DNA from: Burkholderia guangdongensis
GTDB lineage: Bacteria; Pseudomonadota; Gammaproteobacteria; Burkholderiales; Burkholderiaceae
Direction: 5' to 3'
Assembly (NCBI RefSeq): GCF_013403875.1
Contig: NZ_JACBNX010000001.1
Coordinates: forward strand, 1 to 64,000
Length of the DNA: 64,000 nucleotides
Shown: piece by piece, positions 18,910 to 27,768 of the stretch
Position numbering within the stretch: the first letter of the stretch is position 1
How the letters are laid out: each line of letters begins with the position of its first letter
The notes under the pieces: generated by a model
What the model was told of the DNA's origin: nothing
Databases searched by the model: none
The model's input: only the letters and a program-made list of their open reading frames with translations
Position numbers and translations under genes: made by a program

Positions 18910-19677
18910 ATGTACAAGCTCATCGTTGAGGATCTGCACAAGAAGTTCGGCGACAACGAGGTGCTGAAAGGCGTCTCGATGAAGGCGAAGGCCGGCGACG
19001 TGATCAGCATCATCGGGTCGAGCGGCTCGGGCAAGAGCACGTTCCTGCGCTGCATCAACTTCCTCGAGCAGCCGTGCTCGGGGCAGATCACGATCGGCGC
19101 CGAGGCGATCCAGACGACCCGCGACAGGAACGGCGCGTTGCGCGTCGCGGACCAGAAGCAGCTTCAGCGCATGCGCACGAAGCTCGCGATGGTGTTTCAG
19201 CATTTCAACCTGTGGGCGCACATGACGGTGATGGAGAACATCATCGAAGCACCGATGTGCGTGCTGGGCTTGAGCAAGGAAGAAGCGCAGGCGCGCGCGC
19301 GCAAGTATCTCGAGAAGGTCGGGCTGCCGGCGCGTGTCGAGACGATGTATCCGTCGCATCTGTCGGGCGGCCAGCAGCAGCGCGTCGCGATCGCGCGTGC
19401 GCTCGCGATGGAGCCCGAAGTGATGCTGTTCGACGAGCCGACGTCGGCGCTCGATCCGGAACTCGTCGGCGAAGTGCTGAAGGTGATGCAGAAACTGGCC
19501 GAGGAAGGCCGGACGATGGTCGTCGTCACGCACGAGATGGGCTTCGCGCGCAACGTGTCGAATCACGTGATCTTCCTGCATCAGGGCAGGATCGAGGAAG
19601 AAGGGAATCCGCAGGACATCCTCGTGAATCCGAAGAGCGAGCGGCTCGGGCAGTTCCTGTCGGGCCGGCTGAAGTAA
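18910..19677 (+). CDS. hisP: Histidine-type ABC transporter ATPase HisP
   Basis: 255 aa with the complete ABC set: Walker [11 protein letters not shown]-loop FQHFN, signature [15 protein letters not shown], Walker [15 protein letters not shown] and the H-loop VVVTHEMGF. Powers the HisQM channel from the cytoplasmic side. Last gene of the hisJQMP operon; ribosome site AAGGAAG. A 13-bp perfect stem just past the stop separates it from the convergent phaZ. Confidence 0.94.
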   Translation: MYKLIVEDLHKKFGDNEVLKGVSMKAKAGDVISIIGSSGSGKSTFLRCINFLEQPCSGQITIGAEAIQTTRDRNGALRVADQKQLQRMRTKLAMVFQHFNLWAHMTVMENIIEAPMCVLGLSKEEAQARARKYLEKVGLPARVETMYPSHLSGGQQQRVAIARALAMEPEVMLFDEPTSALDPELVGEVLKVMQKLAEEGRTMVVVTHEMGFARNVSNHVIFLHQGRIEEEGNPQDILVNPKSERLGQFLSGRLK

Positions 19678-19699
19678 GCGGGCGGATGTCGCGCCCGGA

Positions 19700-19734
19700 G
19701 CACCGGCGTCGCACGATCAGCGCGACGCCGGTGC
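19700..19734. terminator. Bidirectional stem-loop between hisP and phaZ
   Basis: GCACCGGCGTCGC (19700-19712) and GCGACGCCGGTGC (19722-19734) form a perfect 13-bp stem with a 9-nt loop. There is no U-run on either side, so termination by this stem alone is uncertain; its position across the convergent gene ends, overlapping the last phaZ codons, supports a two-way terminator role. Confidence 0.6.
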
Positions 19735-21099
19735 GCCTGAACCCTCAATCGCCGCGGCTGCAGGGGCTGCAGGGGCCGCCGCGCCGCTCGCGATCCGCGC
19801 GTCGAGCAGCGCGCGCAGCGTGACCCACTGCGCGCTCGCCGCGTCGCGCGTCGCGGCGGCGGTCATGTCGTACGGCTCGTTGTCGTGGATCGTCGCGCGC
19901 ACGAGCGGATAGATCTGCGTTTCCCACTTGTGGCCGTTGAACACGCCGTAGTGGCCGGCGCCCGTCTGCACGTGGTGCGTCTTCAGATACGGCGGCAGTC
20001 CCGAGCACAGCTCCTGCGCGGCGACCGTCTGCCCGACCGCGCAGATGTCGTCCTTCTCGCCTTCGACGGTCAGCAACGCGGTGCGATGGATCGCCGCCGG
20101 CTCGACGAGCCGCCCGCCGACCGTCAGCTCGCCGCGCGCGAGCGCGTACTGCTGGAACACCTTCTCGACCGTCTCCAGATAGAACTCGGCCGTCAGGTCG
20201 GCCGTCGCGAAGTATTCGTCGTAGAACTGACGGATCGCGTCGGCCTTGCCGGGGTCGCCTTTCGCGCGTTCGTAATACAGATCCGAGAACGACGTCGCGT
20301 GGCGATCCGGATTCATCGACATGAACGCGCCGACCTGCACGAAGCCCGGGTACACGCGCCGCTGCGCGCCGGAGAACCCCGGCGGCACGACGCCGATCAG
20401 GTGTTTCGCGAACCAGTCGATCGGATGGCTGTTCGCGAGCTCGTTGACCTTCGTCGGGCTTACGCGGCAGTCGATCGGGCCCGCCATCAAGGTGAGGCTC
20501 GCGGGCTGCGCGGGGTCGCCGTCGGCCGCCATCAGCGCCACCGCCGCGAGCGCGGCGACGGTGGGCTGGCAGATCGCCAGCACGTGCGCGTCCGGCCCGA
20601 TGTGGCGGATGAAGTCGATCACGTGCGTCACGTATTCGTCGAAGCCGAAGCGTCCGGCCACGAGCGGGATGTCGCGCGCGTTGTGCCAGTCGGTCACATA
20701 GACGTCGTGATCGGCGAGCATCGTGCGAATCGTGCCGCGCAGCAGCGTCGCGAAGTGGCCGGACATCGGCGCGACGATCAGCACGCGCGGCTCTCGCGCG
20801 GGCGCCTGCGCCTTGCGGAAGTGCAGCAGCGTGCCGAACGGCGTGCGCGTCGCCACTTCCTCGATCACCGCCACGCTCTCGCCGTCGACGTCGACCGCGT
20901 CGATGCCGAACGGCGGACGCGCGTGAGAGAACGCGCCGCATTCGAACAGCTCGCACCACGCGTCGAATGCGCGGCCAGCCGGAACCGACGTCGACGGCGG
21001 CCACAGCGACAGCGCGACGCGCGTGAACGACGCCCATGCGCGTGCCGGCCGCAGGCATTCGGAGAACCACTCGTAGAAGGGGTACGCCAGGATGTTCAT
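19717..21099 (-). CDS. phaZ: Intracellular polyhydroxyalkanoate depolymerase
   Basis: 460 aa. ATG 21099 follows GGAG; the frame is open further upstream but that part is shadow. Hallmarks of the PhaZ1 type of Cupriavidus/Burkholderia: MNILAYPFYEWFSECLRPAR at the start, catalytic Cys in AICQPT (Cys177, where Ser would sit in a lipase box), and the His region GAGHYGVFNG. It mobilises stored polyhydroxybutyrate in the cytoplasm. The sequence upstream has a sigma54-like -24/-12 motif well placed for this gene. It is convergent with hisP. Confidence 0.93.
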   Translation of the reverse strand: MNILAYPFYEWFSECLRPARAWASFTRVALSLWPPSTSVPAGRAFDAWCELFECGAFSHARPPFGIDAVDVDGESVAVIEEVATRTPFGTLLHFRKAQAPAREPRVLIVAPMSGHFATLLRGTIRTMLADHDVYVTDWHNARDIPLVAGRFGFDEYVTHVIDFIRHIGPDAHVLAICQPTVAALAAVALMAADGDPAQPASLTLMAGPIDCRVSPTKVNELANSHPIDWFAKHLIGVVPPGFSGAQRRVYPGFVQVGAFMSMNPDRHATSFSDLYYERAKGDPGKADAIRQFYDEYFATADLTAEFYLETVEKVFQQYALARGELTVGGRLVEPAAIHRTALLTVEGEKDDICAVGQTVAAQELCSGLPPYLKTHHVQTGAGHYGVFNGHKWETQIYPLVRATIHDNEPYDMTAAATRDAASAQWVTLRALLDARIASGAAAPAAPAAAAIEGSGAPASR

Positions 21100-21136
21100 C
21101 GTGTCCGCTCCGTGTCGAGCCGCGTCGTCCAACACA

Positions 21137-21178
21137 AGCAGGCCGTGTGCCAGTCGGCGCACTGGCATGCGCCTTGCA
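21137..21178. promoter_or_regulatory. Back-to-back sigma54-type promoter motifs between phaZ and the GST gene
   Basis: On the minus strand TGGCACACGGCCTGCT (21152 to 21137) has GG and GC 12 nt apart as in -24/-12 promoters; a start near 21126 would leave a 27-nt leader before the phaZ ATG. On the plus strand TGGCATGCGCCTTGCA (21163-21178) has the same spacing and points to the GST gene, 190 nt away. Their -24 halves form an inverted repeat, TGCCAGT/ACTGGCA (21148-21167). Confidence 0.5.
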
Positions 21179-21380
21179 CGAAATACGAACGGCGGCGCAC
21201 GTGCTGCGCGCCCGTGCGCCGCGCGGCGTGCCGGTGCGACCGTCTCGCGCGCGCGGCCGGCGTGGTGTCGCACCATGCCGTGCCGCATCGTCGGGCAAGC
21301 CGCACCGCCGAGGTGCGCGCCCGGCACCGCGCGCGCCGCATTGGTGCGAGGCACAGCCGGACATCCGCAAGGGGAACGAC

Positions 21381-22043
21381 ATGCAATCAGCAGACGAAAC
21401 GACGCTGACGATCAGCAGCCGGAATTATTCGTCGTGGTCGCTGCGGGGCTGGCTGCTCGGCAAGCTGAGCGGCCTGGCGTTCGAGACCGTCAGCGTGCCG
21501 ATCGATGCGGCGTCGCGCGCGGAGCTGCTGCTGCTGTCGCCGTCGATTCTGGTGCCGTGCCTGACGCACGACGGGATCAAGGTGTGGGACACGCTCGCGA
21601 TCGCCGAGTATCTGAACGAGATCCGCCCGGACGCGCACCTGCTGCCGCACGAGCGCCACGCGCGCGCGCATTGCCGGTCGATCTGCGGCGAGATGCACTC
21701 GGGCTTCAGCGCGCTGCGTTCGGCGCTGCCGATGAATCTGCGCGCGCATTTCCCGAACTTCCGGATCTGGTCGCGCGCGCAGCACGACATCGAGCGGATC
21801 GTGACGATCTGGCGCGATTGCCTCGCGCGCTACGGCGGCCCGTGGCTGTTCGGCGACATCATTGGCATGGCGGACGCGATGTACGCGCCCGTCGTCACGC
21901 GCTTTCTGACCTACGACGTGAAGCTCGAGCCGGACATCGCCGAATACTGCATGCGCGTGCTCGCGCAGCCGTTCGTCGCCGAGTGGATCGACGCCGCGAA
22001 GGCGGAGCAGGAAGACATCGACGAGCTCGATATGGAGTTCTGA
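21381..22043 (+). CDS. Glutathione S-transferase family protein
   Basis: 220 aa from ATG 21381 behind AAGGGGAA. The N-terminal thioredoxin-like part has SSRNYSSWSLRGWLLGKLSG with a likely catalytic Ser/Tyr near NYSSWS and the cis-Pro/GSH-contact segment ILVPCLTHDGIKVWDTLAIA; the helical C-terminal domain follows. Cytosolic; substrate unknown. The 281-bp gap to phaZ carries the sigma54-like motifs and several small dyads. Confidence 0.87.
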   Translation: MQSADETTLTISSRNYSSWSLRGWLLGKLSGLAFETVSVPIDAASRAELLLLSPSILVPCLTHDGIKVWDTLAIAEYLNEIRPDAHLLPHERHARAHCRSICGEMHSGFSALRSALPMNLRAHFPNFRIWSRAQHDIERIVTIWRDCLARYGGPWLFGDIIGMADAMYAPVVTRFLTYDVKLEPDIAEYCMRVLAQPFVAEWIDAAKAEQEDIDELDMEF

Positions 22044-22056
22044 CCTCCCCCGGGCG

Positions 22057-22548
22057 TTACCCGCCGTGCCCGCCGGCGGACGGCTCGACCAGATCGAGAA
22101 TCGATCCGTCGCGCTTGAGCGTCGTCAGCACGATGCTCGAGTTGATCGCCATCACGCCGCTCGCGCGGTGCAGCTTGTGGATCACGAAATCCGAGTAGTG
22201 ATCGAGATCGCGCGTGCGCACGGTCAGCACGTAATTCGACGCGCCGGTGACGATCTGCGCGGACACCACCTCCGGCCACGACTGAATCGCGGCGACGAAG
22301 CTGTCGTGCCACTCGGGCACGTCCGGGCGCATCGACACCTGCACGAGCGCCTCGAATGCGACGCCGACGTTCTTCGGCGAAATCGTGCAGCGATATCCTT
22401 CGATCACGCCGCGCTCCTCGAGCAGCTTCACGCGGCGCAGGCACGCGGACGGCGACAGCGCGACCGCGTTCGCGAGATCCTGATTGCTGATGCGTCCGTC
22501 CTGCTCGAGGTGCCGCAGGATCCGCATGTCGGTGCGGTCGAGAGTCAT
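22057..22548 (-). CDS. Lrp/AsnC-family transcriptional regulator
   Basis: 163 aa from ATG 22548 (MTLDRTDMRILRHLEQDGRI). The helix-turn-helix is ISNQDLANAVALSPSACLRR, followed by the RAM ligand domain (VSAQIVTGASNYVLTVRTRD). Divergent from an aromatic aminotransferase and RidA gene, with a dyad between, so an amino-acid-responsive regulator of that pair is likely. Convergent with the GST gene, 13 bp apart. Confidence 0.93.
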   Translation of the reverse strand: MTLDRTDMRILRHLEQDGRISNQDLANAVALSPSACLRRVKLLEERGVIEGYRCTISPKNVGVAFEALVQVSMRPDVPEWHDSFVAAIQSWPEVVSAQIVTGASNYVLTVRTRDLDHYSDFVIHKLHRASGVMAINSSIVLTTLKRDGSILDLVEPSAGGHGG

Positions 22549-22616
22549 GTCGAAGATTCCGTGGAATTGAAGGCGATTTATCGCAGACTCTACTGCGTAC
22601 GGCGCATTTTGTCCGT

Positions 22617-22640
22617 GAAATATGAAGCTCATTCTATTTC
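22617..22640. promoter_or_regulatory. Candidate Lrp-type operator
   Basis: GAAATATGAA and TTCTATTTC form a near-perfect dyad (one base missing on the right) around GCTCA, A/T-rich within a GC-rich neighbourhood, in the 140-bp divergent gap between the Lrp gene and the aminotransferase. Confidence 0.5.
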
Positions 22641-22688
22641 ATCCTCGATAACATGCGGTTTATCACAACCCTCGAACCGCCAGACGCC

Positions 22689-23894
22689 ATGTACGACCAC
22701 ATTCCTGCCTATCCGGGCGACCCGATCCTGTCCCTGTTTCAAGACTTCCAGCGCGACGCGCATCCGAGCAAGGTGAACCTCAGCATCGGCCTCTACTACG
22801 ACGATGCGGGCAGGATTCCGGTGCTCGGCAGCACGCGCATCGCGGCCGACCGCGTGCGCGAGGCCGATGCGCCGCACACGTATCTGCCGATGGAAGGTCT
22901 CGCCGCGTATCGGCAGGGGCTGCAGCGCCTCGTATTCGGCGCGGACTGCGCGGCGCTCGCCGAAGGCCGCATCGCGACGCTGCAGACGCTCGGCGGCTCC
23001 GGCGCGCTCCGGCTCGGCGCCGAGTTCGTCAAGCGCTACTTCCCGGATAGCGCGATCTGGATCAGCGATCCGACGTGGGACAACCATCGCGTGATCTTCA
23101 GCGCGGCGGGGCTCGACGTGCACACGTATCCGTACTACGACGCGCAGACGAACGGCGTGCGCGTCGATGCGATGCTCGCGGCGTTCGACGCGCTGCCCGC
23201 GCGCAGCGTCGTGCTGCTGCAGCCGTGCTGTCACAACCCGACCGGCATCGACCTCACCCGTGACACGTGGCGCGACGTGATCGACGTCTGCCAGCGCCGC
23301 GGGCTGATTCCGTTCCTCGACATGGCGTACCAGGGCTTCGGCGACGGCCTGGCCGAAGACGCGTGGGCGGTGCGCGCGATGACGGACGCGGGCCTGCCGG
23401 TGATCGTCAGCAATTCGTTCTCGAAGAATTTCTCGCTGTATGGCGAGCGCGTCGGCGGGCTATCGGTCGTCTGCGCGAGCGCGAGTGCTTCGGCGACCGT
23501 GCTGAGCCAGCTTCAGGCCGGCGTGCGCCGCACGTACTCGAGCCCGCCGCTGTTCGGCGCGCAACTCGTCGCGACCGTGCTGAACGACGACACGCTGCGC
23601 GCGCAGTGGGAAAACGAGGTCGCCGGCGTGCGCGAGCGGATCAAGCGGATGCGCGGCGCGCTGAAGACGCGGCTCGACGCGCAGCTGCCGGGCCGCGCGT
23701 TCGACGCGCTCGTCACGCAGCGCGGGATGTTCAGCTATACCGGTATTGGCGCGGCCGACGTCGACCGGCTGCGCACCGAGCACGGCGTCTATCTGCTGCG
23801 CTCGGGCCGCATGTGCATCGCGGGCCTGAACGACGCGAACGTCGACCATGTCGCCGCGTCGATCGCGGCCGTGCTCGGCGGCGCGGGCCACTGA
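22689..23894 (+). CDS. Aromatic amino acid aminotransferase (class I, PLP)
   Basis: 401 aa from ATG 22689; a start at 22653 is possible but the family begins with MYDHIPAYPGDPILSL. PLP lysine is K246 in SNSFSKNFSLYGERVG; GGSGALRLG, CCHNPTGIDLT and DMAYQGFGDGL are the usual cofactor contacts of the TyrB/AspC group. Transfers amino groups between aromatic amino acids (or Asp) and 2-oxoglutarate. Followed 33 bp later by RidA, which removes the reactive enamine intermediates of PLP enzymes. Confidence 0.93.
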   Translation: MYDHIPAYPGDPILSLFQDFQRDAHPSKVNLSIGLYYDDAGRIPVLGSTRIAADRVREADAPHTYLPMEGLAAYRQGLQRLVFGADCAALAEGRIATLQTLGGSGALRLGAEFVKRYFPDSAIWISDPTWDNHRVIFSAAGLDVHTYPYYDAQTNGVRVDAMLAAFDALPARSVVLLQPCCHNPTGIDLTRDTWRDVIDVCQRRGLIPFLDMAYQGFGDGLAEDAWAVRAMTDAGLPVIVSNSFSKNFSLYGERVGGLSVVCASASASATVLSQLQAGVRRTYSSPPLFGAQLVATVLNDDTLRAQWENEVAGVRERIKRMRGALKTRLDAQLPGRAFDALVTQRGMFSYTGIGAADVDRLRTEHGVYLLRSGRMCIAGLNDANVDHVAASIAAVLGGAGH

Positions 23895-23927
23895 GCGTTA
23901 TCCACGACCAACGAAACGGAGGCCACG

Positions 23928-24314
23928 ATGGCCGAACTCATCCCTGTCGATCTGCCGCAGCTCAACCAGCCGTTCTCGTGGGCGACGCGCGCGGCCGGCC
24001 TGATGTTCACCGCGCACGGCCCGGTCGACGCGTCGGGCGCGATCGTCGACGCGACGATGACCGAGCAGGCGCGGCTCACGCTGTCGAACCTCGGGAAGGC
24101 GGTCGCCGCCGCCGGCGCGACGATGGACGACGTCGCGCAGGTGATCGTCTACTTGTCCGACGTGAAGGAGATGGCCGAATTCGACGCCGAATACCGGCGC
24201 CATTTCCGCGAGCCGTATCCGAACCGCTCGTGCGTCGGCGGGCTGAGCTTCGCGCATCCGGCGATGCGCGTCGAACTCGTCGCGTATGTCGCGTTGCCGG
24301 AGGCGCGTCGATAG
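23928..24314 (+). CDS. RidA (YjgF/YER057c/UK114) family enamine/imine deaminase
   Basis: 128 aa with a good GGAGG site. Typical RidA pattern: FTAHGPVDASGAIV, TLSNLGKAVAAAGATMDDVA, VIVYLSDVKEMAEFDAEYRR and the C-terminal VELVAYVALPEA (the Arg that binds carboxylates in classical RidA would be just before; here RVEL is present). Probably clears 2-aminoacrylate-type enamines; co-transcribed with the aminotransferase. Confidence 0.9.
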   Translation: MAELIPVDLPQLNQPFSWATRAAGLMFTAHGPVDASGAIVDATMTEQARLTLSNLGKAVAAAGATMDDVAQVIVYLSDVKEMAEFDAEYRRHFREPYPNRSCVGGLSFAHPAMRVELVAYVALPEARR

Positions 24315-24425
24315 GCGTGCGCCGCCATCGTGCCGGATAACCGGGGCGCGATCCCACGGGTTTTCAAAATCCCGGGCGCCGAAGCGTCTTGTGTCTGAAG
24401 ACACGACTCTTTCGGAGAGACGCCC

Positions 24426-25832
24426 ATGAGTGAAACCGGCCGCCCCGCGCCGCCCCCGGTCCCGGACGGCATGACGCCGTCCGACGCCGCACCCGAGGCG
24501 CCCGACACGCTGTCGACGGAAGTGTCGTACGACGACGCGCTGCGCCTGGCGCTGACCCTGCATCGCCAGGGCAAGCTCGACGCTGCTGCCGAGATCTACC
24601 GGGCGCTGCACCGCCTCGACCCGCAGGATCCGAACCCGACGCACTTCCTGGGCGTGCTGTGCGATCAGCGGGGACAGAGCGAGGAGGCGCTGGCGCTGAT
24701 CCGCGAGTCCATCGCGCTGGATCCCACGGTGCTCGACTGGCACAACAATCTGGGCAACGTGCTGCTGGGCCAAGGCCGGCTGGACGACGCGGCGCGGGCA
24801 TACGAAGCGGCGGCGCGCGTGGACGCGAGCCGCGCCGACGTGCACAACAACCTCGGTGTGCTGCGCCGCGAGCAGGGCCGCCTGGCGGACGCGGAAGCCG
24901 CCTACCGCCGTGCGATCGAACTCGAGCCGGAAAACGCGGACGCCTATTCGAACCTCGGCCGCCTGATGGCCCAGCTCGGGCGCGGCGAGGAAGCGCTGCG
25001 CGCCCATTGCCAGGCCCTGGTGCTCAAGCCCGGCCACGCGCCGGCGCGCGAGGCGCTGGGCATGGCCTACTACACGCTCGGGCGCATGGACGAGGCCGCG
25101 CAGGTGTACCGCGACTGGCTTCGGGACGATCCCGGCAATCCCGTCGCGCAACACCATCTGGCGGCCTGTGCCGGCGCCACGGTGCCGGCGCGTGCGGCCG
25201 ACGCGTACGTGGAACAGGTATTCGACGGTTTCGCCGACAGCTTCGACGCCAAGCTCGCGGTGCTGCAATACCGCGCGCCGGCGCTGGTGGCACAGGCCGT
25301 GGCCGACGTGTACGGGGCGCCTGGCGGCGCGCTGCGCGTGCTCGATGCCGGTTGCGGCACCGGCCTGTGCGGCCCGCTGCTGGCGCCGTATGCGCGGCGG
25401 CTGGACGGCGTGGACCTGTCCGAGCGGATGCTGGCCAAGGCGCGCCCGCGCCAGCTTTACCACACGCTCACCAAGGCCGAACTGACCGGGTTCATGGAGG
25501 CGCTCCCGCCCGCCAGCTACGATCTGATCGTGTCGGCCGATACGCTGTGCTACTTCGGCGACCTGCGGGCCGTCGCGCACGCGGCCACGCGCGCGCTGGC
25601 GCCGGGCGGCACGCTGGTGTTCAGCGTCGAGGCCTATGACGAAGCCGGCAACGGCGATGCGACGGGCTACCGCCTGCAGCCGCACGGCCGCTACAGCCAC
25701 CGCGACGACTACCTGCGCGAGGTGCTGACCGCCGCCGGGCTGTCGGTGGCCGCGCTGTTGCACGTGCACCTGCGCACCGAAGGAGGCCGGCCGGTGGACG
25801 GCCGCATCGTGACGGCCACGCGGCGGATGTGA
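24426..25832 (+). CDS. TPR-repeat / SAM-dependent methyltransferase fusion
   Basis: 468 aa behind GGAGAG. Residues about 35-240 hold five to six tetratricopeptide repeats (DALRLALTLHRQGKLDAAAE, HNNLGNVLLGQGRLDDAARA, HNNLGVLRREQGRLADAEAA, YSNLGRLMAQLGRGEEALRA). Residues about 295-465 are a class I methyltransferase with motif I VLDAGCGTGLCG and DGVDLSERMLAKA. Such fusions methylate proteins or small molecules, with the TPR as docking arm; the substrate is unknown. Codon choice (more CTG and GCC) differs from neighbours, hinting at separate ancestry. A GTGTC/GACAC hairpin (24391-24404) lies just upstream. Confidence 0.88.
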   Translation: MSETGRPAPPPVPDGMTPSDAAPEAPDTLSTEVSYDDALRLALTLHRQGKLDAAAEIYRALHRLDPQDPNPTHFLGVLCDQRGQSEEALALIRESIALDPTVLDWHNNLGNVLLGQGRLDDAARAYEAAARVDASRADVHNNLGVLRREQGRLADAEAAYRRAIELEPENADAYSNLGRLMAQLGRGEEALRAHCQALVLKPGHAPAREALGMAYYTLGRMDEAAQVYRDWLRDDPGNPVAQHHLAACAGATVPARAADAYVEQVFDGFADSFDAKLAVLQYRAPALVAQAVADVYGAPGGALRVLDAGCGTGLCGPLLAPYARRLDGVDLSERMLAKARPRQLYHTLTKAELTGFMEALPPASYDLIVSADTLCYFGDLRAVAHAATRALAPGGTLVFSVEAYDEAGNGDATGYRLQPHGRYSHRDDYLREVLTAAGLSVAALLHVHLRTEGGRPVDGRIVTATRRM

Positions 25833-25926
25833 TGCGCATCGAATGAAACGAATGCGCGGCGCACGACATCGTGCGCCGTTCATTTTGGGGAAACGGGTGG
25901 ATACGTTTCGCGCTCCACCCACCGGA

Positions 25927-27552
25927 TCAGTCCGCCCAGCCCGGCGCCGCGTACACGACCTCGCCGCGGAAGCACGTCTCGACGATGCGTGCGCTCGTCA
26001 GCTCCTCGACCGGATGCAGCAGCGGATTGCGATCGAGGATCGCGAAGCTCGCATCCTTGCCGACTTCGAGTGAACCGGTGCAGTCGTCGAAACGGATCGC
26101 GTACGCGGCGTTGACGGTATGCGCTTCCAGCATCGTCATCAGGTCGAGCCGCTCGTGCGGATTCCACGGTTCGGTGCCGGGCGCGTCGACGAGCACGTGC
26201 GTGACGCCGGTCTGGATGATCTGCAGCGGGTCCATCGTCGTCACCGACCAGTCCGAGCCGCCCGCGAGCAGCGCGCCCGCGTTGCGCAGGCTGCGGAACG
26301 GATAGTTGCGCGCGGTGCGCTCCGCGCCGAGCAGGTCGCGATAGAGCTGCTGCTGCGCGGGGGGCGCGGCGGTCCACAGCGCCTGCATGCTCGCGATCGC
26401 GCCGAGCTGATGGAAGCGCCCCATGTCGGCCGGATCGACGATCTGCAGGTGTGCGAACTGCGCACGGCGGTCGCGCTTGCCGTTGCGCTGCTGCACGTAT
26501 TCGAGCGCGTCGAGGCCCATCCGCACCGCGCGATCGGCGAGCGTGTGGAAGTGCAGGTCGAAGCCGGCCGAATCGGCGAGCAGCGAGATTTCGTTCAGCG
26601 CTTCCTGCGTCCACAGCGCGAGGCCGCAGTCGTCGGTGCCCGCGTACGGCTCCAGCAGCGCGGCCGTCTTCGATTCCGGCACGCCGTCGATGAAGATCTT
26701 CACCGTGTGCAGGCGCAGGTTGTCGCATTCGTACTCGTTGCGCCACGCGACGAAACGCTCGACCTGCTCGCGCGGATCGCGGCGCGGGTTCGCGTACAGC
26801 CCCGCGCTCATGTACGCCTTCAGCGTGCCGTCGCGCTGCGCGGCCGCGTACGCCTTCAGCTCCGCTTCCTCGACGCGCGCGTCGAACCAGCCGGTGATCC
26901 CGTACGCGTGCGCCATCTTGTGCGCCTTCGCGAGCGACTTCGGGTAGCCTGCCGGGCTCAGTTGCGGAATCAGCGGGCAGATCTTGTAGAACGCGGCCTC
27001 GTGCACGACGCCGGTCGGCACGCGGTTCGCGTCGCGCTCGTAGACGCCGCCCGAGATGTCCGGCGTGTTCTCGTCGATGCCGAGCGCCTCGAGCCCTTTC
27101 GTGTTCAGGCAGCCGCTGTGCACGTCGAAGCCGACGACGAGCAGCGGGCGATCCGGCACGATCGTGTCGAGCAGCTCGCGGGTCGGGTATGCGCCGAACG
27201 CGCCGAAGTTCGCGCCGCCGAGATAGACCCAGCGCTCGTTCGGCGTCGCCGCCGCGCATTCGCGAATGCGGTCGACGATCTTCTGCTGGTCGTTGATGCC
27301 GGACAGGTCGAAATCGCCGAGGATCTGGTGGCCTTCGAGCGGATGCACGTGGCCGTCGATGAAGCCCGGCAGCATCATCCCGCCGCGCAGATCGACGACG
27401 CGCGTCGCCGGGCCGGCGAGCGCGCGGATCTCGTCCTCGAAGCCGACCGCCTGAATCTTGCCGCCTCGCACCGCGAGGGCCTGGGCGAAGCGACGGTTCG
27501 CGTCGCCGGTGTAGAGCGTGCCGTTCAGATAGACGGAATCCGCGTATTGCAT
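25927..27552 (-). CDS. Metal-dependent amidohydrolase, YtcJ/NfdA type
   Basis: 541 aa from ATG 27552 with GGAG; the upstream open frame is shadow. The metal motif HxH is GFIDGHVHPLEG after LRGGMMLPG; LHFHTLADRAV, AHLQIVDPADMGR and GSDWSVTTMDPLQ are the remaining ligand regions of the amidohydrolase_3 family. These enzymes hydrolyse amides, formamides or related bonds; substrate unknown. Cytoplasmic (no signal). The LuxR-type gene lies upstream on the same strand, a plausible local regulator. Confidence 0.9.
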   Translation of the reverse strand: MQYADSVYLNGTLYTGDANRRFAQALAVRGGKIQAVGFEDEIRALAGPATRVVDLRGGMMLPGFIDGHVHPLEGHQILGDFDLSGINDQQKIVDRIRECAAATPNERWVYLGGANFGAFGAYPTRELLDTIVPDRPLLVVGFDVHSGCLNTKGLEALGIDENTPDISGGVYERDANRVPTGVVHEAAFYKICPLIPQLSPAGYPKSLAKAHKMAHAYGITGWFDARVEEAELKAYAAAQRDGTLKAYMSAGLYANPRRDPREQVERFVAWRNEYECDNLRLHTVKIFIDGVPESKTAALLEPYAGTDDCGLALWTQEALNEISLLADSAGFDLHFHTLADRAVRMGLDALEYVQQRNGKRDRRAQFAHLQIVDPADMGRFHQLGAIASMQALWTAAPPAQQQLYRDLLGAERTARNYPFRSLRNAGALLAGGSDWSVTTMDPLQIIQTGVTHVLVDAPGTEPWNPHERLDLMTMLEAHTVNAAYAIRFDDCTGSLEVGKDASFAILDRNPLLHPVEELTSARIVETCFRGEVVYAAPGWAD

Positions 27553-27768
27553 GTGTCTCTCTCCAGTGCTGGTTGTGGGGACCGGGCGCGTGCGTGGCGC
27601 CGGACGAACCGCGTGGTTCTTGCGGGTCGTCCGGTTTCGTGCGGTTACGCAGCCGGGGTCCGGTGTGTGTGTGCCGATACTAGGGAGAGGGGCGGGCGCT
27701 GTCTGTCCTCGTTTTGAGGACAATGTGCGACAAAGCCGCTGCAGGGTAGGAGGGTTGCCGCCCGGCTG

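Noticed and set aside
24391..24404. Intrinsic terminator after the ridA gene
   Set aside because: The GTGTC/GACAC stem is only 5 bp and the following T-run is broken; mentioned only within the neighbouring gene entry.
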